From an uncultured Bacteroides sp. (lineage in GTDB: Bacteria; Bacteroidota; Bacteroidia; Bacteroidales; Bacteroidaceae), in NCBI GenBank assembly GCA_900556845.1, contig USQO01000071.1, positions 1 through 10,578 of the forward strand: a DNA stretch of 10,578 nt, given 5' to 3'. Positions 1-7,392 of this stretch are shown piece by piece. The position numbers and the translations under genes are program-made. Each line of letters opens with the position of its first letter. The first letter of the stretch is position 1. The notes beneath the pieces were generated by a model. The model worked only from the letters and a program-made list of their open reading frames with translations. It was not told the DNA's origin and did no database searches.

Positions 1-94
1 TATTTTCCGTAAGTTCTCCTCCACCGGCATACATTCTTCCAAGACCGCATAAAATTTTATCAGAACATGTATAAAAATGACCTGTAAGTGACAT
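1..94 (-). pseudogene. TipAS-like effector domain fragment (MerR-family regulator remnant), runs off left edge
   Basis: Read on the minus strand from 94 to 1, the frame gives about 31 residues with FYTCSDKILCGLGRMY followed by AGGGELTEN. This resembles the TipAS antibiotic-binding domain found at the C-terminus of TipA/Mta-type MerR regulators, in which a Y-x-C-(S/T) stretch precedes LGxMY and an (F/L)TxNID-like segment. TipAS is an all-helical globin-like domain that binds peptide drugs or other ligands. The similarity is from memory of the family, not a search. The upstream part (DNA-binding HTH and linker) should lie to the right, but that DNA is antisense to flagellin sequence instead. 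The ATG at 92-94 has no ribosome binding site, so this is most likely a broken gene. The rest of the domain, if present, lies left of the window. Confidence 0.5.
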
Positions 95-273
95 TGATTC
101 AGAACCGTCTTGAGTACACTGTCAAAGTTGATGACAACACATCTGAGAACCTGCAGTCCGCTGAATCCCGTATCCGTGATACTGATATGGCAGATGAGAT
201 GACAAGATTCTCGAAAGAGAGCATCTTGCAGCAGGCAGCTACTTCCATGCTTGCTCAGGCAGAGGATGAATAA
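88..273 (+). pseudogene. Flagellin C-terminal fragment (truncated at both ends)
   Basis: The frame encodes LIQNRLEYTV, then ENLQSAESRIRDTDMADEM and SILQQAATSMLAQA. This is the conserved C-terminal D0/D1 helix region of bacterial flagellin (FliC/Hag), the filament subunit exported and polymerised outside the cell. Full flagellins are usually 270-500 residues; here only about 60 remain. A TAA at 85-87 sits directly in frame before the fragment, the GTG at 88 has no ribosome binding site, and homology begins abruptly next to a TipAS-like fragment on the other strand. The extreme C-terminus is also altered: after LAQA the frame reads EDE and stops, whereas flagellins normally continue for about ten residues ending in a hydrophobic VLxLL-like tail. 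The product could not form filament. It indicates a motile ancestor or a nearby flagellin locus. Confidence 0.85.
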
Positions 274-298
274 ATTCTTCTTTTTCTTCTTTTTCCCT

Positions 299-326
299 TT
301 GCAACCTCCCCATTTTCCTGTATGAT
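299..326 (+). promoter_or_regulatory. Predicted sigma-A-type promoter of the GH43 beta-xylosidase gene
   Basis: TTGCAA (299-304) and TATGAT (321-326) are separated by 16 bases. TATGAT matches the -10 consensus at five of six positions; TTGCAA matches the -35 at four of six. The predicted transcript would start near 333, leaving a leader of about 27 bases that contains the AGGAGG at 345-350. No operator is obvious around it. This is a consensus match only. Confidence 0.5.
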
Positions 327-359
327 AGAGATAGATTAACAGTAAGGAGGCATACAGTT

Positions 360-1982
360 ATGTTGCAGATTAAAAATCCGGTTTTGCCGGGATTTAATGC
401 AGATCCATCCATTATCCGTGTGGATGATACATATTACATTGCGAACTCTACGTTTGAGTGGTTTCCGGGAGTTCGTCTGCACGAGTCAAAAGATTTAGTA
501 CATTGGAATCTTCTTCCATCCGCATTGTCCACGACGACATTGCTTGATATGAAAGGAAATCCGTCATCGGGAGGTATCTGGGCGCCGGATCTTTCCTATG
601 CAGATGGAAAATTCTGGCTGATTTATACGGATGTAAAAGTAACCGAAGGACCGTTCAAAGATATGATCAATTATCTGACGACGGCAGAAGATATCCGCGG
701 ACCATGGTCGGATCCGATCCGTGTCAATGGAGTGGGATTTGACGCATCGTTGTTCCATGATGATGACGGACGCAAATACCTTGTTCAGCAGACATGGGAT
801 CATCGCGAATACCACCATGCTTTTGACGGTATTACAGTGACAGAATTTGACACAGATACAATGAAATTAAAACCGGAGACAGCACGTACGATCTACGCCG
901 GAACGGACGTTAAACTGGTTGAGGGACCACATTTGTATAAGATCAACGGATATTATTATCTGTTTGCTGCACAGGGTGGAACCGTTTGGACACATCAGGA
1001 AGTAGTAGCTCGTTCAAAGACGTTAGATGCGTTGAGTTTTGAGACAGAGCCTGGCGATCCGTTTATTACAAACTTTGATACGCCGGAACTTGAGATCCAG
1101 AAGCAGGGACATGGTGCTCTCGTAGAGACTCCCGGCGGTGAGTGGTATTATGCAAGTTTGTGTGGAAGACCGTGGCACCACGAAAATGAAAGTTCGATCG
1201 ACCCACGCGGCTGGTGTCCGCTTGGCCGTGAGACGGCAATTCAGAAAGTATACTGGGATGAAGAAGGCTGGCCTCGTATCGAGGGCGGACATGGCGGAAA
1301 AGTGCTTGTGGATGCGCCGAAAGATGCAATCTTGACAGAAGCACCGGCAGATCATTCGATGCATGATGAATTTGACACACCAAAACTTCATGATGAGTGG
1401 AATACCCTCCGCGTACCATTTACCGAGGAAATGGGTACGACAGGGGATGGCAGGCTGACATTGGTCGGAAAAGGATCCCTCAGCAATAAGCATGAGCTTT
1501 CGTTGGTGGCTAAACGCTGGCAGGCATTTAACTTTGATGCCGAAGTGAAAGTGAAATTTGATCCGTTCAACTATCAGCAGATGGCTGGATTGACAAATTT
1601 TTACAATGATAAGCACTGGTCATTCGCTTTCGTTACGTGGAATGAGAAAAATGGCCGCGTGATCGAAGTGGCAGAGTGCAATCGTGGCGGATATCGTTCG
1701 TTCCTTCGCGACGATGCGATTCCGGTACCGGATGATGTTGAATTTGTATGGCTTCGCACAAAAGTAAGAAAGCAGTCTTACAGCTACGAGTATTCCTTTG
1801 ACGGAAAGAACTATACAGAGATTCCGGGCACACTGGATGCCGCTGTATTGTCCGATGATTACGTACTCCAGTCATACGGTGGATTCTTCACCGGAGCATT
1901 TGTCGGCATGGCATGCGTGGACTACTCCGGATACGATCAGACAGCAGAATTCCGCAGTTTTGACTATAAAGAACTGGATTAA
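360..1982 (+). CDS. xynB: GH43 beta-xylosidase (XynB3/SXA type), cytoplasmic
   Basis: A 540-residue glycoside hydrolase of family 43, the same length and plan as the well-studied beta-xylosidases of Selenomonas (SXA) and Geobacillus (XynB3). These release xylose from the non-reducing end of short beta-1,4-xylo-oligosaccharides with inversion, some with side activity on arabinofuranosides. The five-bladed propeller domain occupies about residues 1-325. Visible catalytic residues are D15 (general base, in GFNADPS), D128 (pKa modulator, in GFDASLF) and E188 (general acid, in VEGPH); the conserved WAPD motif is at 74-77. Residues of about 335-540 form the C-terminal concanavalin-like beta-sandwich that closes the active site in this subgroup. 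There is no signal peptide, so it acts on imported oligosaccharides. The ATG has an AGGAGG nine bases upstream. It is monocistronic and convergent with a YesL fragment. Subfamily 11 assignment is likely but from memory. Confidence 0.93.
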   Translation: MLQIKNPVLPGFNADPSIIRVDDTYYIANSTFEWFPGVRLHESKDLVHWNLLPSALSTTTLLDMKGNPSSGGIWAPDLSYADGKFWLIYTDVKVTEGPFKDMINYLTTAEDIRGPWSDPIRVNGVGFDASLFHDDDGRKYLVQQTWDHREYHHAFDGITVTEFDTDTMKLKPETARTIYAGTDVKLVEGPHLYKINGYYYLFAAQGGTVWTHQEVVARSKTLDALSFETEPGDPFITNFDTPELEIQKQGHGALVETPGGEWYYASLCGRPWHHENESSIDPRGWCPLGRETAIQKVYWDEEGWPRIEGGHGGKVLVDAPKDAILTEAPADHSMHDEFDTPKLHDEWNTLRVPFTEEMGTTGDGRLTLVGKGSLSNKHELSLVAKRWQAFNFDAEVKVKFDPFNYQQMAGLTNFYNDKHWSFAFVTWNEKNGRVIEVAECNRGGYRSFLRDDAIPVPDDVEFVWLRTKVRKQSYSYEYSFDGKNYTEIPGTLDAAVLSDDYVLQSYGGFFTGAFVGMACVDYSGYDQTAEFRSFDYKELD

Positions 1983-2407
1983 TCAATAGCAAGAGCCTTT
2001 TTTAAACCAGGCTCAATCAGATGGCTGGCGATGCCGCAGAGGATTCCGGGAAAAAGGACGAAAAGTCCGGGAACCAGGAATACGATGAGGCAGGCGCCGG
2101 CCATTGTAAATAATAAGATGAAAGTTTCTTTGATGTGACCTGCCATCAGGCGCACGGAGAGCAGAAGAACTGCCGGAAATGAAGCGCGCAGATGTGAGAT
2201 CACGGCAAAGATATAATTGGCGAGAACCCAGAGGACGAGGCAGATTACCATCCATAAAAAGGGCGGTAAAAGATTGCCGTTTTTTCCGGTAAAGACTTGG
2301 GAAAGATCTACAGCCATCGTGGCACCGTAGCAGAGAAACAGGATTGTTGGTGCAAGAGACTGGAAAAAATTGGATTTGAATGCCGAAAAATATTCCCGGC
2401 AGATGTA
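1979..2407 (-). pseudogene. yesL: YesL/DUF624-like membrane protein, 5'-truncated
   Basis: The open frame runs from the TGA at 2408-2410 to a TAA at 1979-1981, about 142 residues; only the last 112 follow an ATG (2317). It begins REYFSAFKSNF and continues with several hydrophobic helices (for example around LLPPFLWMVICLVLWVLA and FLVPGLFVLFPGILCG in the same order). This fits the second half of YesL/DUF624, an integral membrane protein of about 200 residues often encoded in carbohydrate-use operons, whose role is not established. The aligned motif normally lies near residue 70, so roughly the first third, including the first membrane helices, is missing. No ribosome binding site precedes the ATG at 2317. 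Its stop codon overlaps that of the converging beta-xylosidase gene by four bases. The family call is by pattern memory. Confidence 0.6.
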
Positions 2408-2408
2408 T

Positions 2409-2420
2409 CACTGTTCAGTG
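2409..2420. repeat. Short palindrome at the YesL truncation point
   Basis: CACTG-TT-CAGTG is a perfect 5-bp inverted repeat with a two-base centre. It overlaps the last two bases of the TGA that closes the upstream end of the truncated YesL frame, exactly where homology to YesL stops. It may mark a recombination or insertion end, but it is short enough to occur by chance. Confidence 0.4.
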
Positions 2421-2465
2421 TTTGGATGAGAGTATCATTAACTAAATAAAAGTCATTCATCCAAA
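2421..2465. repeat. 9-bp perfect inverted repeat downstream of the unrecognised minus-strand gene
   Basis: TTTGGATGA (2421-2429) pairs with TCATCCAAA (2457-2465) across a 27-base AT-rich spacer. It lies between the end of the unrecognised frame (2471) and the broken start of the YesL fragment. No clear T-run follows either arm, so it is a poor terminator. A boundary repeat of inserted DNA is possible. Together with the neighbouring palindrome it fills the gap 2408-2470, where I see no gene. Confidence 0.4.
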
Positions 2466-2470
2466 AGCAG

Positions 2471-3130
2471 TTAGTCGCTTGGCTGATTTTCTACTTTGTC
2501 ACTATCCTCTTCCGTTCTATTTACATCTACCATATATTGCGTTCCTACCAATGCGGACTGAAATCTTTCCTTAAAAGTCAGAGAAATATCATCATCTTCT
2601 GAAAACATTACCAGTCTCCCAATATCTCCACGAGCATATTGCATAATATCGTCGATACTTTCGCACTTAGAAAAATAATCACTCACACTATTTATACCGT
2701 TAAACAGACTGACAAATGCCTGCTCTCCAACTTTATAAAAAGAATTATAATCATTTGATTGGTTGAGAATCCTCAATGGTAATATAAGAATTTTTTCACC
2801 AACATTTTCTAATAGCTTTAGGTTATCCTCCGCCGTTACACCTATTTGCTTATACAGGAATTCAGCATCTTTGCCTTTTAGCATCTTGCTTTGTATCTCC
2901 GCATACCTACTCAATGGATCATCAAGAATATGTTTATCTCCCATTAGTAAAAATGGCAGATACTCTTTATCATCATAATCCATGTATGTAGCAGCTGTGA
3001 ATACATAGCTATTTTCTCCTGGGAACCAAGCCCTTAGATACAGCTGTACTTCTTCAATATTCCGCAACCAAAACAAATTAATTTCGTCCAATGCTTCTGG
3101 CACGTGACGGCTTTTTAGTTTTGGTAACAA
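2471..3130 (-). CDS. Unrecognised AT-rich protein, possibly 5'-truncated
   Basis: I do not recognise this protein. The frame from a TTG at 3130 gives 219 residues, hydrophilic and mixed charged, with no signal peptide or membrane segment and no cysteine/histidine metal cluster. The C-terminus is acidic (TEEDSDKVENQPSD). One notable segment is aromatic (RAWFPGENSYVFTAATYMDY). The TTG lacks a good ribosome binding site, and the same frame stays open without ATG back to a TGA near 3216-3218; residues just upstream (FREAEYKELLTALLPKLK) still look coding. Further upstream the frame runs into a rho-independent terminator, so the natural N-terminus is probably missing or replaced. Base composition is clearly more AT-rich than the flanking glycosidase genes, suggesting separate origin. 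Either an intact small gene with a weak start or a decayed fragment is possible. Confidence 0.5.
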   Translation of the reverse strand: MLPKLKSRHVPEALDEINLFWLRNIEEVQLYLRAWFPGENSYVFTAATYMDYDDKEYLPFLLMGDKHILDDPLSRYAEIQSKMLKGKDAEFLYKQIGVTAEDNLKLLENVGEKILILPLRILNQSNDYNSFYKVGEQAFVSLFNGINSVSDYFSKCESIDDIMQYARGDIGRLVMFSEDDDISLTFKERFQSALVGTQYMVDVNRTEEDSDKVENQPSD

Positions 3131-3168
3131 TGCTGTGAGTAATTCTTTATATTCAGCTTCCCTGAACG

Positions 3169-3211
3169 AAAAAATCGCCCAGACTAGAATTTTTAATCTA
3201 ATCTGAGCGAT
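3169..3211 (-). terminator. Rho-independent terminator (minus strand) after the glycosidase operon
   Basis: On the minus strand, a 15-bp stem forms between the arms at 3211-3197 and 3188-3174 around an eight-base loop, followed at once by six T (3174-3169 on this strand). All fifteen positions pair in minus-strand RNA if two G-U wobbles are allowed; in plus-strand RNA those two would be C/A mismatches. Both the pairing and the T-run therefore point to minus-strand use. It lies about 165 bases after the GH51 stop and is the first good terminator for that operon. Confidence 0.75.
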
Positions 3212-3225
3212 ACTTCGTCAGGCCT

Positions 3226-3246
3226 GTTTTCTTCAAGCAAGAAAAC
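3226..3246. repeat. Hairpin between the GH51 stop and the terminator
   Basis: GTTTTCTT (3226-3233) and AAGAAAAC (3239-3246) form a perfect 8-bp stem with a five-base loop. On the plus strand it is followed shortly by ATTTTT, a weak terminator feature; on the minus strand there is no T-run. It could help protect the 3' end of the operon transcript. The rest of 3247-3377 shows no open frame or other structure that I can support. Confidence 0.4.
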
Positions 3247-3377
3247 CATTTTTACATTCATTGACAACCTAAATCTTATCCTACACTTTAATTATCTCCA
3301 TTGAGTGCTTGGATAGATTTAGTTCTCGGTGCCCGTTTTGTCTTTCTATTCTCTTATCTTCTGTTCAGCGTCAACCT

Positions 3378-5864
3378 CTAAAACGCTTCGCACTTCTTCA
3401 ATCGCAGAACACTGACAGAATATGGCGGTGCCTTGTATACGAACTCTGAGGAAGCGCCATGCATATTCACGGTAATATTCTTCACCTTCTCCGGCTCTTC
3501 AAAGCTGTTTTCATCCCCCTTTTCACCGCTAAGAAGTGTTACGGTATAGTCGCCCTGTACCTGACAGTCCAGTGTAATGGAAACCGGATCCACATCTCCT
3601 GCAAAATTAACCGCCTTAATAATGATTTCGTCCTTGGTGTCAGTTACTACCGAAACAAAAGCAGGTCCGTAGGGAATCGAAATTTCCTTCTGAAGCTCAC
3701 CATCAACATACAGGCGAATCTGTTTTCCATCCGTTTCATATCCAAAGCGGTGATATTCTCCCGGTTTTACTGAAATAGCAAAGTCCTCAGTCAGCTTGTT
3801 GTCATGCATAAAGCCAAACTCTTCCAGTGAACATTGTCCTCCATTAACCTTCCAAAGGAACGGACGCACCAGAGCTGCATCCCATTCTTTTTCCACTCCG
3901 GCCGTAATCACGAGCTGCTCCTCATAATAGGAACGAACCACCCTGGCACTGAATATACCCAACTCGAAGTAAGCATTTTCCTCAACAAAAATATCGGTCT
4001 CAAATCTTCCATAAGTCTGGTCTTCTTCTCCAAATACCACAAAGCTCTTGGTCTCATCAGCCCATTCCAGAATACTGTGAAATTCCTTTTTCTGCTCCTC
4101 ATCCGGAAGCTGAAGCAGGAGGCCATCCTCTGTATCCTGCACATGTCCCATTAATTCATGAGTAATCTTTGCTTCTTCTCCATTCCAAATGGGATTTCTG
4201 AAGCGAAGTTCCTTATTGGATTTTAAAGATGCCATTCCGGTTCTCGGACGATAAACACGTCCTCCCTCATCTTCGGATCGCACCACATAATCTCCGCGAT
4301 TTTGACCGAACATTTTCCAGACATAATAAGTAGGAATTCCAAGGCTCTGATGATTATTGAAACGAATCAGATTAGGATACCACGCTCTGTAATTTACATT
4401 TTCAAATAATGGAGCATAAGAGGCCAATGTTACGATATCCTGATTTTTCTCAATACCCATAAGGAAAGCCGCTTCTCCCAAAGCCGCATACAACTGTCCC
4501 ATATAGTTGCCTTCGTTTACAGCCACCTCTCCTACAAAGATTTTTGGTCCCTTACGATCGTAGTCATCATAATAATTTACACGTTCTGCAAAGAACTCTG
4601 TTGTATTGTAAAAATGTTCATCCACGCACTCGGCAGGACAACCATTTTTCTCTACATGCTCGTTGGCTATGGTTTTAATCTGGGGATACAGTTCCTTTAC
4701 CTTCTTATAAATCATGTTGTATCGCTTTTCATAATCCGGACCCCAGTTTTCATTACCAATTTCCAGATAGGTCATTTTAAAGGGTTCCGGATGCCCCATA
4801 GAAGCACGAAGCCTTCCCCATTTGCTTTCCTTAGAGCCGGTAGCATATTCAATGGCATCCAGTGTATCCTGTACCATTTCATCAAGAGCCTCTCCTTCCA
4901 GAAGGACACTCTTTCTTCCCTGACAGGTCATTCCGCAGTTACATACATACAGGGGCTCCATCCCCAGATCCTCGCAAAGCTGCAGATATTCATGAAAGCC
5001 AAGTCCTAATGTACTTCTGTAATGCCATACAAACAGCTTACTGGGTCTTTCCCATGCCGGACCTACCGTATCCCGAAATCTCATCGCTGTGGACGGTGTC
5101 GTTCCTTCCACAATACAGCCTCCGGGAAAACGCATAAACTTTGGACTCATTCCCTTAAGCTTTTCTACAAGATCTGTTCTGAGTCCATGCCCCATGTAGG
5201 TATTGTCAGGCATTAGTGAAATAAATCCCAGCAGAACCTCTCCGCCTTCTTTGCAGGAAATAGTAAGCTGTGCCTCGTGACAATCCTCAGCTGCTGTCAG
5301 CTTCATGTCATATCTTGTATACTCCTGACCGGAAACCACCAGACTGTTTCCAGCCAGTACTTTTCCCTGGTATTCGATCGCTACGTCCAGTCCTATTTCT
5401 TCCTTTGCTTTTGCAAATAAATACAAAGAGTAACTTTCTCCAGCCTTTACGGATATACCGCAGTAACCGGTATTAGTCAGAGATCCGTCCTTTTCAAACT
5501 GCATACGCAGAGCTGCGTCCCGATGTTCATTCAGGGTATCCGTCAGTTCCAGCTCCATCTTTGCATTGTGTGTATACCATGCCGGTATTTCTGTTTCCGG
5601 AATATTGTTGCCCTTTACCCAGCGGCATAAGCCTTCTCCGTTGCAAAACTCATCCAGCCATCCGGATACGGTTTTTACATGGACGCCATCCTCCTGCTGT
5701 ATATAACCCTCCGGTAAAACGGAATCTTCGAAGCTTCTGTTTCGAAGCATTTCCGGATAAAGTCCGCCGTCTCCGGCACGGTTAATGTCTTCAAAAAAGA
5801 TTCCGTATAAATCCCTGGCTGTCTCAAATCGTCTTTCCTTTGTTTTAATCTTTAACTTGCTCAT
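3378..5864 (-). CDS. abfA: GH51 alpha-L-arabinofuranosidase, large multi-domain form
   Basis: An 828-residue family 51 enzyme that removes alpha-L-arabinofuranose side groups from arabinoxylan or arabinan oligosaccharides by a retaining mechanism. The N-terminus carries the signature LYGIFFEDINRAGDGGLYPE (20-38). About residues 55-220 form a carbohydrate-binding-like beta-sandwich insert, and the (beta/alpha)8 barrel resumes at about 225-520. E372 in EIGNENWG is the expected acid/base and E446 in IFVGEVA the nucleophile. The arabinofuranosidase C-terminal domain starts near YAPLFENVNYRAWYPN and ends at PPYSVSVLRL, but is split by a concanavalin-like segment at about 610-770 (YVDGELQKEI near its end). 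There is no signal peptide, so it is cytoplasmic. AAGGAG at 5871-5876 sits six bases before the ATG. It is the last gene of the operon, 62 bases after the GH43 gene. Most GH51 enzymes are about 500 residues; this belongs to the longer class. Confidence 0.93.
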   Translation of the reverse strand: MSKLKIKTKERRFETARDLYGIFFEDINRAGDGGLYPEMLRNRSFEDSVLPEGYIQQEDGVHVKTVSGWLDEFCNGEGLCRWVKGNNIPETEIPAWYTHNAKMELELTDTLNEHRDAALRMQFEKDGSLTNTGYCGISVKAGESYSLYLFAKAKEEIGLDVAIEYQGKVLAGNSLVVSGQEYTRYDMKLTAAEDCHEAQLTISCKEGGEVLLGFISLMPDNTYMGHGLRTDLVEKLKGMSPKFMRFPGGCIVEGTTPSTAMRFRDTVGPAWERPSKLFVWHYRSTLGLGFHEYLQLCEDLGMEPLYVCNCGMTCQGRKSVLLEGEALDEMVQDTLDAIEYATGSKESKWGRLRASMGHPEPFKMTYLEIGNENWGPDYEKRYNMIYKKVKELYPQIKTIANEHVEKNGCPAECVDEHFYNTTEFFAERVNYYDDYDRKGPKIFVGEVAVNEGNYMGQLYAALGEAAFLMGIEKNQDIVTLASYAPLFENVNYRAWYPNLIRFNNHQSLGIPTYYVWKMFGQNRGDYVVRSEDEGGRVYRPRTGMASLKSNKELRFRNPIWNGEEAKITHELMGHVQDTEDGLLLQLPDEEQKKEFHSILEWADETKSFVVFGEEDQTYGRFETDIFVEENAYFELGIFSARVVRSYYEEQLVITAGVEKEWDAALVRPFLWKVNGGQCSLEEFGFMHDNKLTEDFAISVKPGEYHRFGYETDGKQIRLYVDGELQKEISIPYGPAFVSVVTDTKDEIIIKAVNFAGDVDPVSITLDCQVQGDYTVTLLSGEKGDENSFEEPEKVKNITVNMHGASSEFVYKAPPYSVSVLRLKKCEAF

Positions 5865-5926
5865 TGTAGGCTCCTTTTTTACATTCCAAGAGTTTTGATC
5901 ACTGCCTGTATATGCAATAACATAGA

Positions 5927-7324
5927 TTATGATAACTCAAATGATCTTAATGCAGCATTTCCGTTACCGCGATAGGTCAGGTAAAGCGCCTGTATTCCAT
6001 CCGGAATCGTAACCGGTGCGGTATACTTTTCCCAGACATTGGTATATTGAACCTCTAATGTCGCCAGTACCTCTCCATCCCATGCTGTCTTTACTTCAAA
6101 AGTGCCATCTGCATAGCCCCGGATCCAAATACTGATTTCACGAATATCATGGCAGTCAAAATATTTGAAGCCGATGGTAGTTGAATCTGTAATATTGGCA
6201 ATATATCCAACTTCTTCGTCTCCATCCCTGCCGTCCTGCATTACTCGTGGAAAATTCCCTTCGCCCACATAAACTGATGGGGTATCGGTAAACAGATTAC
6301 ATGCAAGATAAGCGGGGTATTCGCCTTTACCCTCAAGCGGACCTCCATTTAAACCGCAGGAGGTAATTTTTACCTGTGGAATACTGCCGTCCGGCATAAT
6401 CTGCAGCTTTTCAGCACATCCCTGTCTGCTGTACCAGGTATTATTGGTATGCCTGTGATAAAAAATGTACCAGTCCTCTCCGATCTGCACAATACTTCCG
6501 TGATTATTGGCACCGTAAGCTGTTGGCATATCTGCCGGCTTGTAGGTATCGATGTGCAAATCACAATTGCTGACAATAACTCCGCCATAGACAAAGTCCC
6601 TAGTAGGATTCTTGCTGGTGGCATAACATAATTCGTGCATTAATATGGATGAATAGACAAAATAATAGGTGTCACCTACTTTACGGATGGAAGGTGCCTC
6701 AAAAAACTCATGTCCCTCAAATCCGGTACCGGCACCATATTCACAGCCAGGGGCCACAAACACCGGAGCTTCCCTGATCGTCAGCATATCTGCTCCCAAC
6801 ACCGTAGCCATAGCTCCGGTACGGGATTTATCACCTTTTCCGCAAAATCCGGTATAAAGATATGTCACATCTCCTTCCGTCAGAACCCCCGGGTCAAACT
6901 GGGGCTCATCACCTTCCTTTTCGCCCAGACGTGTGCCATCTTCATAATGAACATAGCCATAAAATTCATACTTTCCTGCCGGAGTATCACATACAGCAAC
7001 TGAAACTACCGAAACCTTGTCCAACACGTAATAAAGATAGTACCTTCCGTCCGGTCCCACCGTAACATCCGGGGCATACAGACACATTTTGCCTTCCGGG
7101 TTCAGCGGATCGGCTGTCTTCGGATAAATCACACCCTCATATCTCCAGTTGCCCAGGTCATCGACCGGAGCTGACCAGCACACATAGTCTCCCATGCAGA
7201 AAACATATCCGTTAAAGTAATCATGGGATCCGTAAACATATACGCGATCGCCAAAAACATAAGGTTCTCCGTCCGGAATATACTCCCAGGACGGTAAATA
7301 TGGGTTAAACGCTTGTTTTTTCAC
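5927..7324 (-). CDS. GH43-family glycosidase (probable arabinofuranosidase/xylosidase) with C-terminal CBM6-like domain
   Basis: A 465-residue family 43 protein counted from a GTG at 7324, chosen because AAAGGAGG (7340-7333) lies eight bases upstream. An ATG at 7369 in the same frame has no ribosome binding site and would add 15 residues not typical of the family, which starts near NPYLPSWEYIPDGEP. Inferred catalytic residues are D18 (base, IPDGEP), D144 (pKa modulator, QFDPGVL) and E209 (acid, FFEAPSI); APDV is at 84-87. The propeller covers about 1-325. Residues of about 350-465 resemble a CBM6-type beta-sandwich (TTIGFKYFD, then ALYLTYRG). GH43 proteins of this shape hydrolyse arabinofuranosyl or xylosyl linkages by inversion; which one cannot be read from sequence. 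It is the middle gene of the operon, between GH39 and GH51. No signal peptide is seen. Confidence 0.87.
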   Translation of the reverse strand: MKKQAFNPYLPSWEYIPDGEPYVFGDRVYVYGSHDYFNGYVFCMGDYVCWSAPVDDLGNWRYEGVIYPKTADPLNPEGKMCLYAPDVTVGPDGRYYLYYVLDKVSVVSVAVCDTPAGKYEFYGYVHYEDGTRLGEKEGDEPQFDPGVLTEGDVTYLYTGFCGKGDKSRTGAMATVLGADMLTIREAPVFVAPGCEYGAGTGFEGHEFFEAPSIRKVGDTYYFVYSSILMHELCYATSKNPTRDFVYGGVIVSNCDLHIDTYKPADMPTAYGANNHGSIVQIGEDWYIFYHRHTNNTWYSRQGCAEKLQIMPDGSIPQVKITSCGLNGGPLEGKGEYPAYLACNLFTDTPSVYVGEGNFPRVMQDGRDGDEEVGYIANITDSTTIGFKYFDCHDIREISIWIRGYADGTFEVKTAWDGEVLATLEVQYTNVWEKYTAPVTIPDGIQALYLTYRGNGNAALRSFELS

Positions 7325-7392
7325 TTTGATATCCTCCTTTGCAAGCCTAATCCATGTACATTGTTTCATAAAGCAAATTACTGGGTGCTAGT

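Noticed and set aside
1023..1616. Long minus-strand open frame (197 codons) inside the GH43 xylosidase gene
   Set aside because: It is antisense to a clearly conserved catalytic gene, has an unlikely protein composition, and has no ribosome binding site.
2013..2411. Alternative minus-strand frame of 132 codons over the YesL fragment
   Set aside because: The overlapping frame ending at 1979 encodes the hydrophobic YesL-like helices; the alternative is rich in Arg/Pro/Ser and looks like a shadow frame.
3261..3290. TTGACA on the plus strand after the terminator as a promoter
   Set aside because: There is no acceptable -10 at 16-18 bases and no plus-strand gene downstream; both major genes there are on the minus strand.
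7358..7371. Possible catabolite-responsive (cre) site, minus-strand TGAAACAATGTACA, between GH39 and GH43
   Set aside because: It lacks the central CG of cre sites and lies within the operon rather than at a promoter; the match is likely chance.
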